Notes under the pieces: generated by a model
Databases searched by the model: none
Seen by the model: only the letters and a program-made list of their open reading frames with translations
What the model was told of the DNA's origin: nothing
NCBI GenBank assembly: GCA_963783855.1
Contig: CAWAPE010000005.1
Span: forward strand, 310,001 to 374,000
Origin: JAKAGZ01 sp963783855
GTDB lineage: Bacteria > Bacteroidota > Ignavibacteria > Ignavibacteriales > Ignavibacteriaceae
Length of the DNA: 64,000 bases
Direction: 5' to 3'
Program-made: the position numbers and the translations under genes
Shown here: positions 46,353-54,997 of the stretch, piece after piece
How positions within the stretch are numbered: position 1 is the stretch's first letter
Layout: each line of letters begins with the position of its first letter

Positions 46353-47537
46353 TTATTTCTTAATTGTGTAAAGTATCTCTAAGCGCGGTCTTTTCCATGG
46401 TTCAGTTGCATTGCTTCCTTTGAATACAAATGTCTCCATACCGTTAAGACCATCTTGTGGTGAAAGTATTATCCCCTGATTTTGTTTTGATGTCACCCAT
46501 TTTTGAACAAACCCGGTAATATTGCCTTCGTATGTAGTATCATAAGGTGATAGCGTAGCTCCGGAAAAACTTGAATCGATATTTTTTGCTGCACTATCCG
46601 CAATATTAAAAACTGCAATTACAGGCGAATAGCTCGTACCAAATTTTGTTTTTAATGTATCCACATTTAGAATTAGCCTGGCTTTGTTAATAATAGCTCC
46701 TGAAGGAATACTTGACACATCAAATGCTATTCTGGATTGTCCAACAAGACTGGATTGCATAACTATTTCACCGGGATCAACAGTTGGAAGTTTTCCATCC
46801 AGAACACTTACATCTCCATATCCGTCAAATCCTAACGTATCTGTATAAACCCCGGCCTTATTGATTACAATTTTTAGAGCGGGTTGAGTAAAAGATCCGC
46901 TTGAGACTGCCTGATACCCAATGACTTTTTCACTACCGGACGTTGGTTTTAAATACATACCATATCCCGGTGAACCATTAACAAAATTCTTTAGAGCATC
47001 TGTCAAGTATTGTGTAGAAAGATGAAAAGAATTAATTGAATCAGAAATTACATCCCTGTTGGAACTAATATCTGTATTATCATAGGTAAAACTTGCCGCA
47101 TTCAGACTGTCTGATGTGAAACCATATGATGTCCAGGGAGTCGTAATTTTATGAGCTGAAAAATCCATTGATTTAGCCGAATCACCGAACATATATGTTC
47201 TGACAAATTCAACCCAACCATCTGTAATAGTAATAGCACCGCTATTTAAATCAGTCTTTAAAGAATCAGGAAGGTAAAAAGCAAATTGTATTAATATTGA
47301 AGCTTCCTGGCTTCCATATTTTCCCAGCAATAATTTATTTGAAGCACCTGTTGGGACTAGAGTCTTAAAGGAAGTAGAATTTTGATTATAATTTCCATTA
47401 AATGAATTTACAGATGATATATTAACCTGATCAGGTCCTAGTAAACTCGAATTGAAGTTTCTTGGGGCATCGCTACAAGAATAAAAGATAAGGGCTGCTG
47501 AAGCCGCAAGAATAAATAAGTATCTTTGTAAATGCAA
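46353..47537 (-). CDS. Exported lipoprotein with DNRLRE-like domains
   Basis: 394 residues. A lipoprotein signal ends with the lipobox FYSC near residue 20, then a beta-rich region with two related halves: LIQFAFYLP in the first, RIAFDVSSIPSGAIINKARLI in the second, and a C-terminal W-x5-NQGIILSP segment. These match the DNRLRE-type carbohydrate- or adhesion-associated domains. It begins one base after gmhB ends. Confidence 0.7.
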   Translation of the reverse strand: MHLQRYLFILAASAALIFYSCSDAPRNFNSSLLGPDQVNISSVNSFNGNYNQNSTSFKTLVPTGASNKLLLGKYGSQEASILIQFAFYLPDSLKTDLNSGAITITDGWVEFVRTYMFGDSAKSMDFSAHKITTPWTSYGFTSDSLNAASFTYDNTDISSNRDVISDSINSFHLSTQYLTDALKNFVNGSPGYGMYLKPTSGSEKVIGYQAVSSGSFTQPALKIVINKAGVYTDTLGFDGYGDVSVLDGKLPTVDPGEIVMQSSLVGQSRIAFDVSSIPSGAIINKARLILNVDTLKTKFGTSYSPVIAVFNIADSAAKNIDSSFSGATLSPYDTTYEGNITGFVQKWVTSKQNQGIILSPQDGLNGMETFVFKGSNATEPWKRPRLEILYTIKK

Positions 47538-48116
47538 TTAGTTGTCTCCGGTAAAATCTTGTTTAATAATCTGAACCACATCTAAAATATTTTGAGCTAC
47601 AAAGGTTGGAAAATTATTCTGATTTTGCAACATTAAAAAGCTTTCCTCACCATATCCTGTTTTTATCAGTATCGTTTTTAACCCTGCATTTTTTCCACAT
47701 TCAATATCACTTACTGCATCGCCCACAAAATAGGATTGCTCAAGTGAGATATTCATAGCTTTAGCTGCACGGAATACCATTTCAGGTGAAGGTTTTCTGC
47801 AAGTACAATCTTTTGGATCGCTAAAATCAGGATGAAAGGGACAATAAAAAAAAGCGTCAATCATTACATCATCGGGTATTAAGAGCTCATTAATTCTGTT
47901 ATTTACTGCTATTACATTTTCATCAGTCAGTAATCCTCTGGCGATACCCGATTGATTGGATATAACAATTAACTTAAAATTTAATTTATTTTTTAACACA
48001 GAAAGTGCTTTGCCGGTTCCAGGAAACAGCTTTAATTTTTCAGGATCTCCTAAATAACCGGGATCTTCATTTAAAGTCCCGTCTCTATCTAAAAATACGG
48101 CAAAATTATGCATCAA
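47538..48116 (-). CDS. gmhB: D-glycero-D-manno-heptose 1,7-bisphosphate phosphatase
   Basis: HAD-family phosphatase for LPS or S-layer heptose synthesis. 192 residues. It has the HAD nucleophile in FLDRDGTLNED, VISNQSGIARG, the zinc-loop cysteines in CPFHPDFSDPKDCTCRKP, and SYFVGDAVSDIECG. It overlaps the end of glgA by 4 bases. The pairing with glgA is operon context only. Confidence 0.9.
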   Translation of the reverse strand: MMHNFAVFLDRDGTLNEDPGYLGDPEKLKLFPGTGKALSVLKNKLNFKLIVISNQSGIARGLLTDENVIAVNNRINELLIPDDVMIDAFFYCPFHPDFSDPKDCTCRKPSPEMVFRAAKAMNISLEQSYFVGDAVSDIECGKNAGLKTILIKTGYGEESFLMLQNQNNFPTFVAQNILDVVQIIKQDFTGDN

Positions 48117-49606
48117 TTATTATTTATCACAGTTTTGTATAATTCCACATACTTTTTAGCAGAAGAGTTCCAGCTAAAATCAGATTTCATCCCATTTTTT
48201 ATAATTTTAGCCCATTCTTTTTGATCCTGAAATATCTTAAGTGCCCTCTTGATCTCTTTTACCATATCTGTGGCGTTATATTTCTTGAACATAAACCCAT
48301 TTCCATCATTAGAACCAGGTTCATATTTTTTCACAGTGTCAGCAAGACCTCCTGTTTCTCTTACAACAGGCACAGTTCCATACATCAGACTGTACATCTG
48401 ATTTAATCCGCAAGGCTCATATTTTGAAGGCATCAGGAATAAATCTGCCCCTCCTTCAATAAGGTGAGCAAGTTCATCATTAAAACCGAGATAGCAGGCA
48501 AATTTACCAGGATACTTTTTAGCAGTTTTTTCAAACAATGTGTGATATTTTTTATCTCCGGTACCAAGTAATACCATTTGTATATTTAATTTCATTAAGG
48601 CTGGTAAAGATTTGCTGATAAGATCAACGCCCTTTGAATCATACAACCGGGATATTACACCAATAATCGGAATGTTTTCATCATATTCAAAACCGAATTT
48701 TTCTGTCAATTCTTTTTTATTCAATAATTTACTTTCAATATTTTTAATAGAATATTTTTTGGGAAGCGCTTTATCTTTTTCAGGGTTCCAGACCTTGGTA
48801 TCAATTCCATTTACAATTCCATAAAGATCATTTTTCCTTTTTGCCAGCACGTCCTTTAAGCCAGCACCAATTTTATCATCCGTTCTTATTTCATTAGCAT
48901 ATGTTTCACTTACAGTATTGATAACGTCAGCGTGAAGCAACCCGCTCTTCATAAAATTGATTTTACCTTTATTTAAAATTCCTTTATCAGAATTCAATTC
49001 TTCAGGTAATCCCAGTTTTTTAAAAGATGATTTCGGAAATTCTCCCTGGTATGCAAGATTATGGATTGTAAACAAAGTCTTAAACTTTGTAAATGCAGGA
49101 TCATCTTTATAGTTATTTTTAAGATAAGCAGGAATTAAACCACACTGCCAATCATTACAATGTATTATATCAGGGATCCAGCCAAGTTTTGTAATCAACT
49201 CAAATACTGAATTTGCGAGAAGCACAAATCTCTCATCATTATCAGGATAATCTTTGCCTGTCATCGGATCTATATAAAGACTGTTTCGGCTTCCGAAATA
49301 TTCCTGGTTATCCAGAAAATAAATCTGTACTCTTACTTTCTGCCCCGGCAGAAAACAGGATTTTAGTGAAAAGAGTACTTCTTTATCACCAATATTAATC
49401 TGAATATCTTTTAATCTTACAACTTCGTGAATCTTAAACTTTCTTTCGTCCACGGCCCCGTATTTCGGAACCAGAATTCTTACTTCGTGCCCCATTTCAG
49501 CAAGCATTTGTGGCAAAGCAGCTGATACATCAGCAAGTCCCCCAGTTTTTACAAATGGTACAACTTCGGATGTTACAAAAAGAACTTTATATTTTTTTGA
49601 TGACAT
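48113..49606 (-). CDS. glgA: Glycogen synthase, ADP-glucose dependent (GT5)
   Basis: Extends alpha-1,4-glucan from ADP-glucose. 497 residues. It has the GT5 K-T-G-G-L motif in FVKTGGLADVSAALP at the N-terminus, HCNDWQCGLIP, and the C-terminal nucleotide segment KYEPCGLNQMYSLMYG followed by ETGGLADTVKKY. It heads a five-gene envelope operon. Confidence 0.96.
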   Translation of the reverse strand: MSSKKYKVLFVTSEVVPFVKTGGLADVSAALPQMLAEMGHEVRILVPKYGAVDERKFKIHEVVRLKDIQINIGDKEVLFSLKSCFLPGQKVRVQIYFLDNQEYFGSRNSLYIDPMTGKDYPDNDERFVLLANSVFELITKLGWIPDIIHCNDWQCGLIPAYLKNNYKDDPAFTKFKTLFTIHNLAYQGEFPKSSFKKLGLPEELNSDKGILNKGKINFMKSGLLHADVINTVSETYANEIRTDDKIGAGLKDVLAKRKNDLYGIVNGIDTKVWNPEKDKALPKKYSIKNIESKLLNKKELTEKFGFEYDENIPIIGVISRLYDSKGVDLISKSLPALMKLNIQMVLLGTGDKKYHTLFEKTAKKYPGKFACYLGFNDELAHLIEGGADLFLMPSKYEPCGLNQMYSLMYGTVPVVRETGGLADTVKKYEPGSNDGNGFMFKKYNATDMVKEIKRALKIFQDQKEWAKIIKNGMKSDFSWNSSAKKYVELYKTVINNN

Positions 49607-49835
49607 GGTTGGCCAAATTATTTTTAGTGAATATTACAATTTACGAAAAAATAAGCTTTTTCTCAAAAAAATCTTTGCCCATGACTTACTAATAACAACT
49701 CTGATTGGAGGTCTAGATTTAGTTAGTAAGGTTTAGCATATATTGAAATAAATGCCATCAAATGATGATAATTTGTCACTTTTAGTATTCAGTTATTAAT
49801 CTTATATTTGCCAACAAATCACAAATGTAATTATT

Positions 49836-50360
49836 ATGATATCCCCAAAGACTGTGAAATTATTACTTATTGCTACAATTGCTTTGTTTATAATGAGTTG
49901 CGGCTCATCTACTGCTACAAGATATGAAAAGGGAAAGGAAAAGAAGCCAAAGAATTCAGAAAATCTTAATGAAACCTTTGATATAAGTGCCTATAAAACA
50001 AAAATAGATCTAAAAACTAACGAACGACCTATTACTATCGAAAGCATAAATGCCTGGTATGATTACAATACTACCGTAGAATCTTCCAGTAATAATGATA
50101 CAGTGATAAATACAGTAAATGGTTTCAGAGTACAGGTATTATCAACAGATAATTTGGCAAATGCAGACAGTTTAAGATCTGAATTGTACAATAAGACAAA
50201 TCACCGTCATATTTATATAATATTTGATCCTCCATTTTACAGGATCGAAGTTGGAGATTTCACTCAAATCTCCGCAGCGAATGATCTTAATTTTAAACTT
50301 AAGCAACTCGGATATAGTGAAGCGCGTGTTGTAAACGAAAAAATAAATATCTACAAGTGA
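49836..50360 (+). CDS. SPOR-domain lipoprotein
   Basis: 174 residues. A lipobox signal ending IMSCGSS near residue 21, a charged linker, then a C-terminal SPOR domain (GFRVQVLST to EARVVNEK) that binds glycan strands stripped of stem peptides at division sites. It probably acts at the septal peptidoglycan. It has its own promoter in the 229 bases divergent from glgA. Confidence 0.87.
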   Translation: MISPKTVKLLLIATIALFIMSCGSSTATRYEKGKEKKPKNSENLNETFDISAYKTKIDLKTNERPITIESINAWYDYNTTVESSSNNDTVINTVNGFRVQVLSTDNLANADSLRSELYNKTNHRHIYIIFDPPFYRIEVGDFTQISAANDLNFKLKQLGYSEARVVNEKINIYK

Positions 50361-50379
50361 TAATTATTCAAATACATTT

Positions 50380-51633
50380 ATGTTAAAACTTCTGTTACAT
50401 CCCTCACAAATTATTACAGTTGACACGAAAGGTAAAAATGTAAAAAGAGGGAAAGAGCTCTCCGATATTTCAGTGTTAACCGACCACTCATTAGTAATTG
50501 AAAATGATTTAATCAAAGATTTTATTCCCAATTCATCCGCACAACAAATTAAAGTAGACCAGATTATAAATGCAGAAGATAAGATAATTTTACCGGGATT
50601 AGTGGAATGCCATACACACACAGCTTTTGCGGGTTCACGCGCGGACGAATTCAGACAGAGGTTAAGTGGAACTCACTATGAAGAAATTGCCAGAGCAGGC
50701 GGTGGAATAAATACTACTGTAACTGCTGTTCGAAAATCTTCGTTTGATGAACTTATTTCAATAATTAGCCCGAAAATTGAATATTTTATTTCACAAGGTA
50801 TTACCACTCTCGAAATTAAAAGCGGGTATGGCCTCGATTTTGAAAATGAGATTAAACTTCTTGAAATAATTAAATATATTAACACCCTCTTCCCTATAGA
50901 TATAATTCCGACTTTCTTGGGAGCGCATACCTTCCCGGGCGAATTTAAAAATGATAGAAAAGGATATATCAATTTAATTATTGAAAAAATGCTGCCACAC
51001 ATTTCAAAGAATAACCTCGCAACATTTTGTGATGGGTTTTGCGAAAAAACAGCATTTTCATCAGAAGAAATTGATCTAATTTTTTCAAAAGCACGAGAAA
51101 ATAATCTTGAATTAAAACTGCATACTGATCAATTTAATTCAATTGGTGGAATAGATGTAGCCCTTAAATACAAAGCCACAAGTGTCGACCATCTTGAAGT
51201 CCTTAATGAAAATGAGATTAGTAAAATTTCAGATAGCAATACTGTTGCAGTTTTATTGCCGGGTGTTTCATTTTTCCTCGATTACGGTTACGCGCCAGCC
51301 AGAAATTTAATTGATAACAATGCAATAGTTGCTTTAGCAACTGATTATAATCCGGGTTCTTCACATATTGCAAATCTGAATTTTATAATGAGTCTTGCTG
51401 CTCTAAAAATGGATATGACTATTGAGGAAACCATATCAGCCGTAACCATAAACTCTGCAAAAGCATTAAACCTGAGTAATGACAGAGGAAGTATTGAGAT
51501 CGGGAAAAAAGCTGATCTTTCAGTTTTTAAAACAAATGATTTTTCTGATATAATATATTCTGTCGGGAAAAATTTAAATCAGCTTACAATAAAAAATGGG
51601 AATGTAATTTACTATTCACAGGGAGGAAAGTAG
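50380..51633 (+). CDS. hutI: Imidazolonepropionase
   Basis: Third step of histidine degradation: opens 4-imidazolone-5-propionate to N-formimino-L-glutamate. 417 residues, metal-dependent amidohydrolase. Ligands are the His pair in ECHTHTAFAGS, the His in FLGAHTFPG, the His in LHTDQF and the Asp in ATDYNPGSS. Transcription continues into ftcD and fchA. hutH and hutU are not in the window. Confidence 0.96.
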   Translation: MLKLLLHPSQIITVDTKGKNVKRGKELSDISVLTDHSLVIENDLIKDFIPNSSAQQIKVDQIINAEDKIILPGLVECHTHTAFAGSRADEFRQRLSGTHYEEIARAGGGINTTVTAVRKSSFDELISIISPKIEYFISQGITTLEIKSGYGLDFENEIKLLEIIKYINTLFPIDIIPTFLGAHTFPGEFKNDRKGYINLIIEKMLPHISKNNLATFCDGFCEKTAFSSEEIDLIFSKARENNLELKLHTDQFNSIGGIDVALKYKATSVDHLEVLNENEISKISDSNTVAVLLPGVSFFLDYGYAPARNLIDNNAIVALATDYNPGSSHIANLNFIMSLAALKMDMTIEETISAVTINSAKALNLSNDRGSIEIGKKADLSVFKTNDFSDIIYSVGKNLNQLTIKNGNVIYYSQGGK

Positions 51634-52655
51634 TGAAAATAATTGAGTGTGTACCAAATTTTAGTGAAGGTAGAAAGGATGAAGTTTTTAATAAAATAAT
51701 AGAAGCTATTAAGAATACTGACGGTGTAAAATTTTTAAATCTTGAACCTGATCCTGATTACAACCGTGTAGTAGTTACTATGGCTGGCTCAGAAGATGGA
51801 ATTATTGATGGTGCATTTAATGCCTGTCTGGTAGCAGCAAATAATATTGATATGACAAAACACAAAGGTGAGCATCCGAGACTTGGAGCAATTGATGTTG
51901 TTCCATTTGTGCCGGTAAAAAATGTAACAATGGAAGAATGTGTTAAACTATCAGAGAAATTTGGTGAAAGAATTTCAAAGGAATTAAATATTCCTGTTTA
52001 TTTATATGAAGCTTCTGCACGCAAACCTGAAAGATCAAATTTAAGCAAAATCAGGCAAGGTGAATATGAAGGTTTTGAAGAAAAATTAAAAGACCCACAA
52101 TGGATGCCTGATTACGGTGATGCTGTTTTTAACCCGAAACTTGGCGCACTGGTTACAGGCGCAAGATTTTTCCTTATTGCTTATAATGTTAATATCAAAT
52201 CTACAGATGTTAAATACGCAAAAGATATTGCAGAGACACTCAGAGAATCTGGTAAAGCAAAAAGAGATGCACAGGGTAGCATTATAAAAGAGAACGGTAA
52301 AACAGTCAGAATCCCCGGTAGACTAAAAGAAGTTAAAGGCATGGGAGTTTCACTCGAGAAATATAATATTACACAAGTTTCAATGAATCTAACAAATTAT
52401 AATACAACACCAATCCACATTTCATTTGAAGAAGTAAAAAAAGAAGCAAAAGAGATGGGTATAGAAGTAGATGGCAGTGAAATAGTTGGTTTAGTTCCCC
52501 TAGAAGCTTTACTTCAGGCTGGTAGATTTTATTCTGACAACAAGGAAACAAATGAAGACAAATTAGTTGACCTTGCAATAGAGAAACTGGGATTAAGTTC
52601 TCTTAATCCTTTCGAAAAAAGCAAAAAAGTAATTGATTACATGTTAAATGATTAA
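51633..52655 (+). CDS. ftcD: Glutamate formimidoyltransferase
   Basis: Moves the formimino group of formiminoglutamate to tetrahydrofolate. 340 residues, with the N-terminal phrase IECVPNFSEGRKDEV and H-x-G-x-H-P-R-L-G-A-I-D in KGEHPRLGAIDVVPF. The GTG start at 51633 overlaps the hutI TAG and sits six bases after GGGAGG. The separate fchA gene follows 18 bases later, unlike the fused animal enzyme. Confidence 0.96.
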   Translation: MKIIECVPNFSEGRKDEVFNKIIEAIKNTDGVKFLNLEPDPDYNRVVVTMAGSEDGIIDGAFNACLVAANNIDMTKHKGEHPRLGAIDVVPFVPVKNVTMEECVKLSEKFGERISKELNIPVYLYEASARKPERSNLSKIRQGEYEGFEEKLKDPQWMPDYGDAVFNPKLGALVTGARFFLIAYNVNIKSTDVKYAKDIAETLRESGKAKRDAQGSIIKENGKTVRIPGRLKEVKGMGVSLEKYNITQVSMNLTNYNTTPIHISFEEVKKEAKEMGIEVDGSEIVGLVPLEALLQAGRFYSDNKETNEDKLVDLAIEKLGLSSLNPFEKSKKVIDYMLND

Positions 52656-52673
52656 TAAAATTTCAGGAGATTT

Positions 52674-53306
52674 ATGGACTTAACAAAATCGATACAAAGT
52701 TATCTTCAAGAACTTTCGTCAGATGCTCCGACACCGGGCGGTGGAAACGTAGCTGCACTTTCTGCAACGTTAGCCTGCAGTTTGGGTATTATGGTTTGTA
52801 ATCTTACAATAGGAAAGAAAAAATACATAGATGTAGATGAGGAAATGAAAAAAGTAAAGACTGAACTGGAAGACTTTAAATCCTGTTTTATTGAACTGGC
52901 TCAAAAAGACAACATAGCTTTTGATGAAGTTATGAAGGCATTTAAACTTCCTAAGGAAACTGAGGAAGATAAAAAGAACCGGTCAGAAAAAATTCAGGAA
53001 GCAACATTTGCGGCAGCTGTTGTTCCCTCTGAAGTAATTGAAACCTGCAAGAAGGTTTTGCCTCTTATTGAAACAGTAGCATTAAAGGGGAATAAGAATT
53101 CAGTCTCGGACGCAGGAGTTGCTCTTTCTCTTCTTTCAACAGGTGCGGAAGGTGCATTGTTAAATGTTGTAATAAATTGTACCTCTCTTTCAAATAGAAC
53201 TATTGGTAATGAGTTATTAAAGAAATCAGAAATTCTGTGTGATGAGATAAAAAGCGGGACATCAAAAGCTATTGCCAGCATCAAAGCTACTTTGATGGAC
53301 AGCTAA
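52674..53306 (+). CDS. fchA: Formimidoyltetrahydrofolate cyclodeaminase
   Basis: Turns 5-formiminotetrahydrofolate to methenyltetrahydrofolate and ammonia, recovering the one-carbon unit of histidine. 210 residues, all-helical family, with the motif TPGGGNVAALSATLACSLGI. Together with hutI and ftcD it forms the lower half of histidine degradation. It overlaps the convergent lipoprotein gene by a few bases. Confidence 0.93.
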   Translation: MDLTKSIQSYLQELSSDAPTPGGGNVAALSATLACSLGIMVCNLTIGKKKYIDVDEEMKKVKTELEDFKSCFIELAQKDNIAFDEVMKAFKLPKETEEDKKNRSEKIQEATFAAAVVPSEVIETCKKVLPLIETVALKGNKNSVSDAGVALSLLSTGAEGALLNVVINCTSLSNRTIGNELLKKSEILCDEIKSGTSKAIASIKATLMDS

Positions 53307-54997
53307 TTTTTATCTTTTGCGCTGAGATCAAATTTCAGGTCAGTTAGCGTCCACCGTGCTTTTAGGTTTAGCTCTCCTCCATAATAGAAGAATTGTTCGG
53401 CTGGCTTATATGGGAAAGGCCAGCCATAATCATATTTGTCATTAGCATTTACATCATAAAACAACCATAATCTATAGCTACCTGGTACAATCCGTACAAA
53501 ATTAAAACTTCCTTCATTGTCGGGCTTTAACTCGTATTTCATTTTTCTGCCACCTGTCCCCTGCAAAACCAAAATGGGATTTTCAGCTTTATTATAATTT
53601 AAAACATTGCCTGATAACCCGGTGAAATCAATACCAGAAATTGTTTTGAATTTATAAACGAAAGTAGTATCAAAATGATTTCCGGCTAAATCGACAAATT
53701 TTGATAAATCAAGCTTTATCCTGTAATCTTTATTAGTTCCAAGCGGATTCAAAGGAATAATTTTAAAAGTTCCGTCATCAATAAATTTGATGTTGTATTT
53801 TTCTGAATTCCCAAGTGTGTCGGTAAATGTAATTCCTGTTTTTGCAACTGATGAATCAAATCCATCTGAGAAATAAAAAGAAAAGTCCTGATTTATAAAA
53901 TCAGCATTGCCAACACGATTACCCGGTACTGTTCTTATTATTCCCGGCTTACTTGTATCTTCCCTGTCGCTTATTGTCATCCGGCTAACATCTTCCTTAA
54001 AAATATTTCCATATTCATCTTTTAGATTATCTGCAAATAAGAATGCATCGTTCTGAACAGGAATCTCCGTTTTTAATGCCAGCACAATTTCAGTTGGCTT
54101 TAATGTGCCTTTAAAAACATAATCCGGAATGATTTTATTTTGTGCTGTCGAATCATAAATATAAAAGTTATTCTTACTTATTATAGTAGAATCAATTTGT
54201 TTTGAAAATTCCGCAATTATATGATTTCGATCGGTCATCGTAGCACTGAGCAGTCTTGGCGGGATAGTATCCCGTTTTGTGATCATAAAATTTATTCCGG
54301 TAGCAGCAGAATCACTTTCTGCAAGTTTAGTATCCTTTGAAGGCGCACTATATTCATCCTGTGAAGGTTGAAATAAATAATCTTTAAATTGATCTCTTAT
54401 GGCAAATAGCCTGTAAGTACCGGCAGCCAGTCCGGCAATTTTGTAAGAGCCATCAATACCTGTTTGCGAAATATATTCGGGTTTATCGGTCATTGGGTCA
54501 ATCTCTTTTTCCCCATCTTTTTTATAACCGAAAATTAAGATCCCGTCTGGTTTATCATTGTAAACTTTACCCGAGATTATTCTTTTATCAATTTTACTGC
54601 CTGTTGAAAAAGTCAACGTATAAGATTCTTTCATTCGATTTCTATTATTTCTATCAACGAGGTCAGTACCAATGGTAATTACATAAGTAACATCTTTTTT
54701 CAATGGTGCGGGAAAATTGATCTCCACACCTTTTCCGGTCCAGCTATATTCAAGTTTCCCTTCAATTGAGGGCGAGATAAAAAATGCATCTCTCAAAGAG
54801 CTTTTTACAACATATTCTGAGAAATCAAATTCTATATGATCATCTGAAAAATTAGTTGTCCCATCGGCTGGATAGACCTCGGTAATCTGAGGTGGACTTT
54901 TATCAACATCACCACCGCCAGGCGGTAGCTGGTTAGCACAATTGCTTAACAAAATTGCAAGGCAAATGACTGATATATATTTAATTATTTTTGTGAT
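53303..54997 (-). CDS. Exported lipoprotein with SbsA-type Ig-like domain; unusual start
   Basis: About 560 residues. The lipobox reads AILLSNC and the mature part begins ANQLPPGGGDVDKSPPQI, followed by an Ig-like SbsA domain with VYPADGTTNF, and later carboxypeptidase-regulatory-like segments such as ISGKVYNDKPDGILIFGYK. The signal peptide (KIIKYISVICLAILLSNC) is preceded by no ATG, GTG or TTG before a stop at 55037. The only in-frame TTG (54952) would cut the signal. I set the start at an ATC at 54997, eight bases after AGAAGG; ATA at 54988 and ATT at 54985 are alternatives. The upstream end overlaps mltG. Confidence 0.6.
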   Translation of the reverse strand: MTKIIKYISVICLAILLSNCANQLPPGGGDVDKSPPQITEVYPADGTTNFSDDHIEFDFSEYVVKSSLRDAFFISPSIEGKLEYSWTGKGVEINFPAPLKKDVTYVITIGTDLVDRNNRNRMKESYTLTFSTGSKIDKRIISGKVYNDKPDGILIFGYKKDGEKEIDPMTDKPEYISQTGIDGSYKIAGLAAGTYRLFAIRDQFKDYLFQPSQDEYSAPSKDTKLAESDSAATGINFMITKRDTIPPRLLSATMTDRNHIIAEFSKQIDSTIISKNNFYIYDSTAQNKIIPDYVFKGTLKPTEIVLALKTEIPVQNDAFLFADNLKDEYGNIFKEDVSRMTISDREDTSKPGIIRTVPGNRVGNADFINQDFSFYFSDGFDSSVAKTGITFTDTLGNSEKYNIKFIDDGTFKIIPLNPLGTNKDYRIKLDLSKFVDLAGNHFDTTFVYKFKTISGIDFTGLSGNVLNYNKAENPILVLQGTGGRKMKYELKPDNEGSFNFVRIVPGSYRLWLFYDVNANDKYDYGWPFPYKPAEQFFYYGGELNLKARWTLTDLKFDLSAKDKN

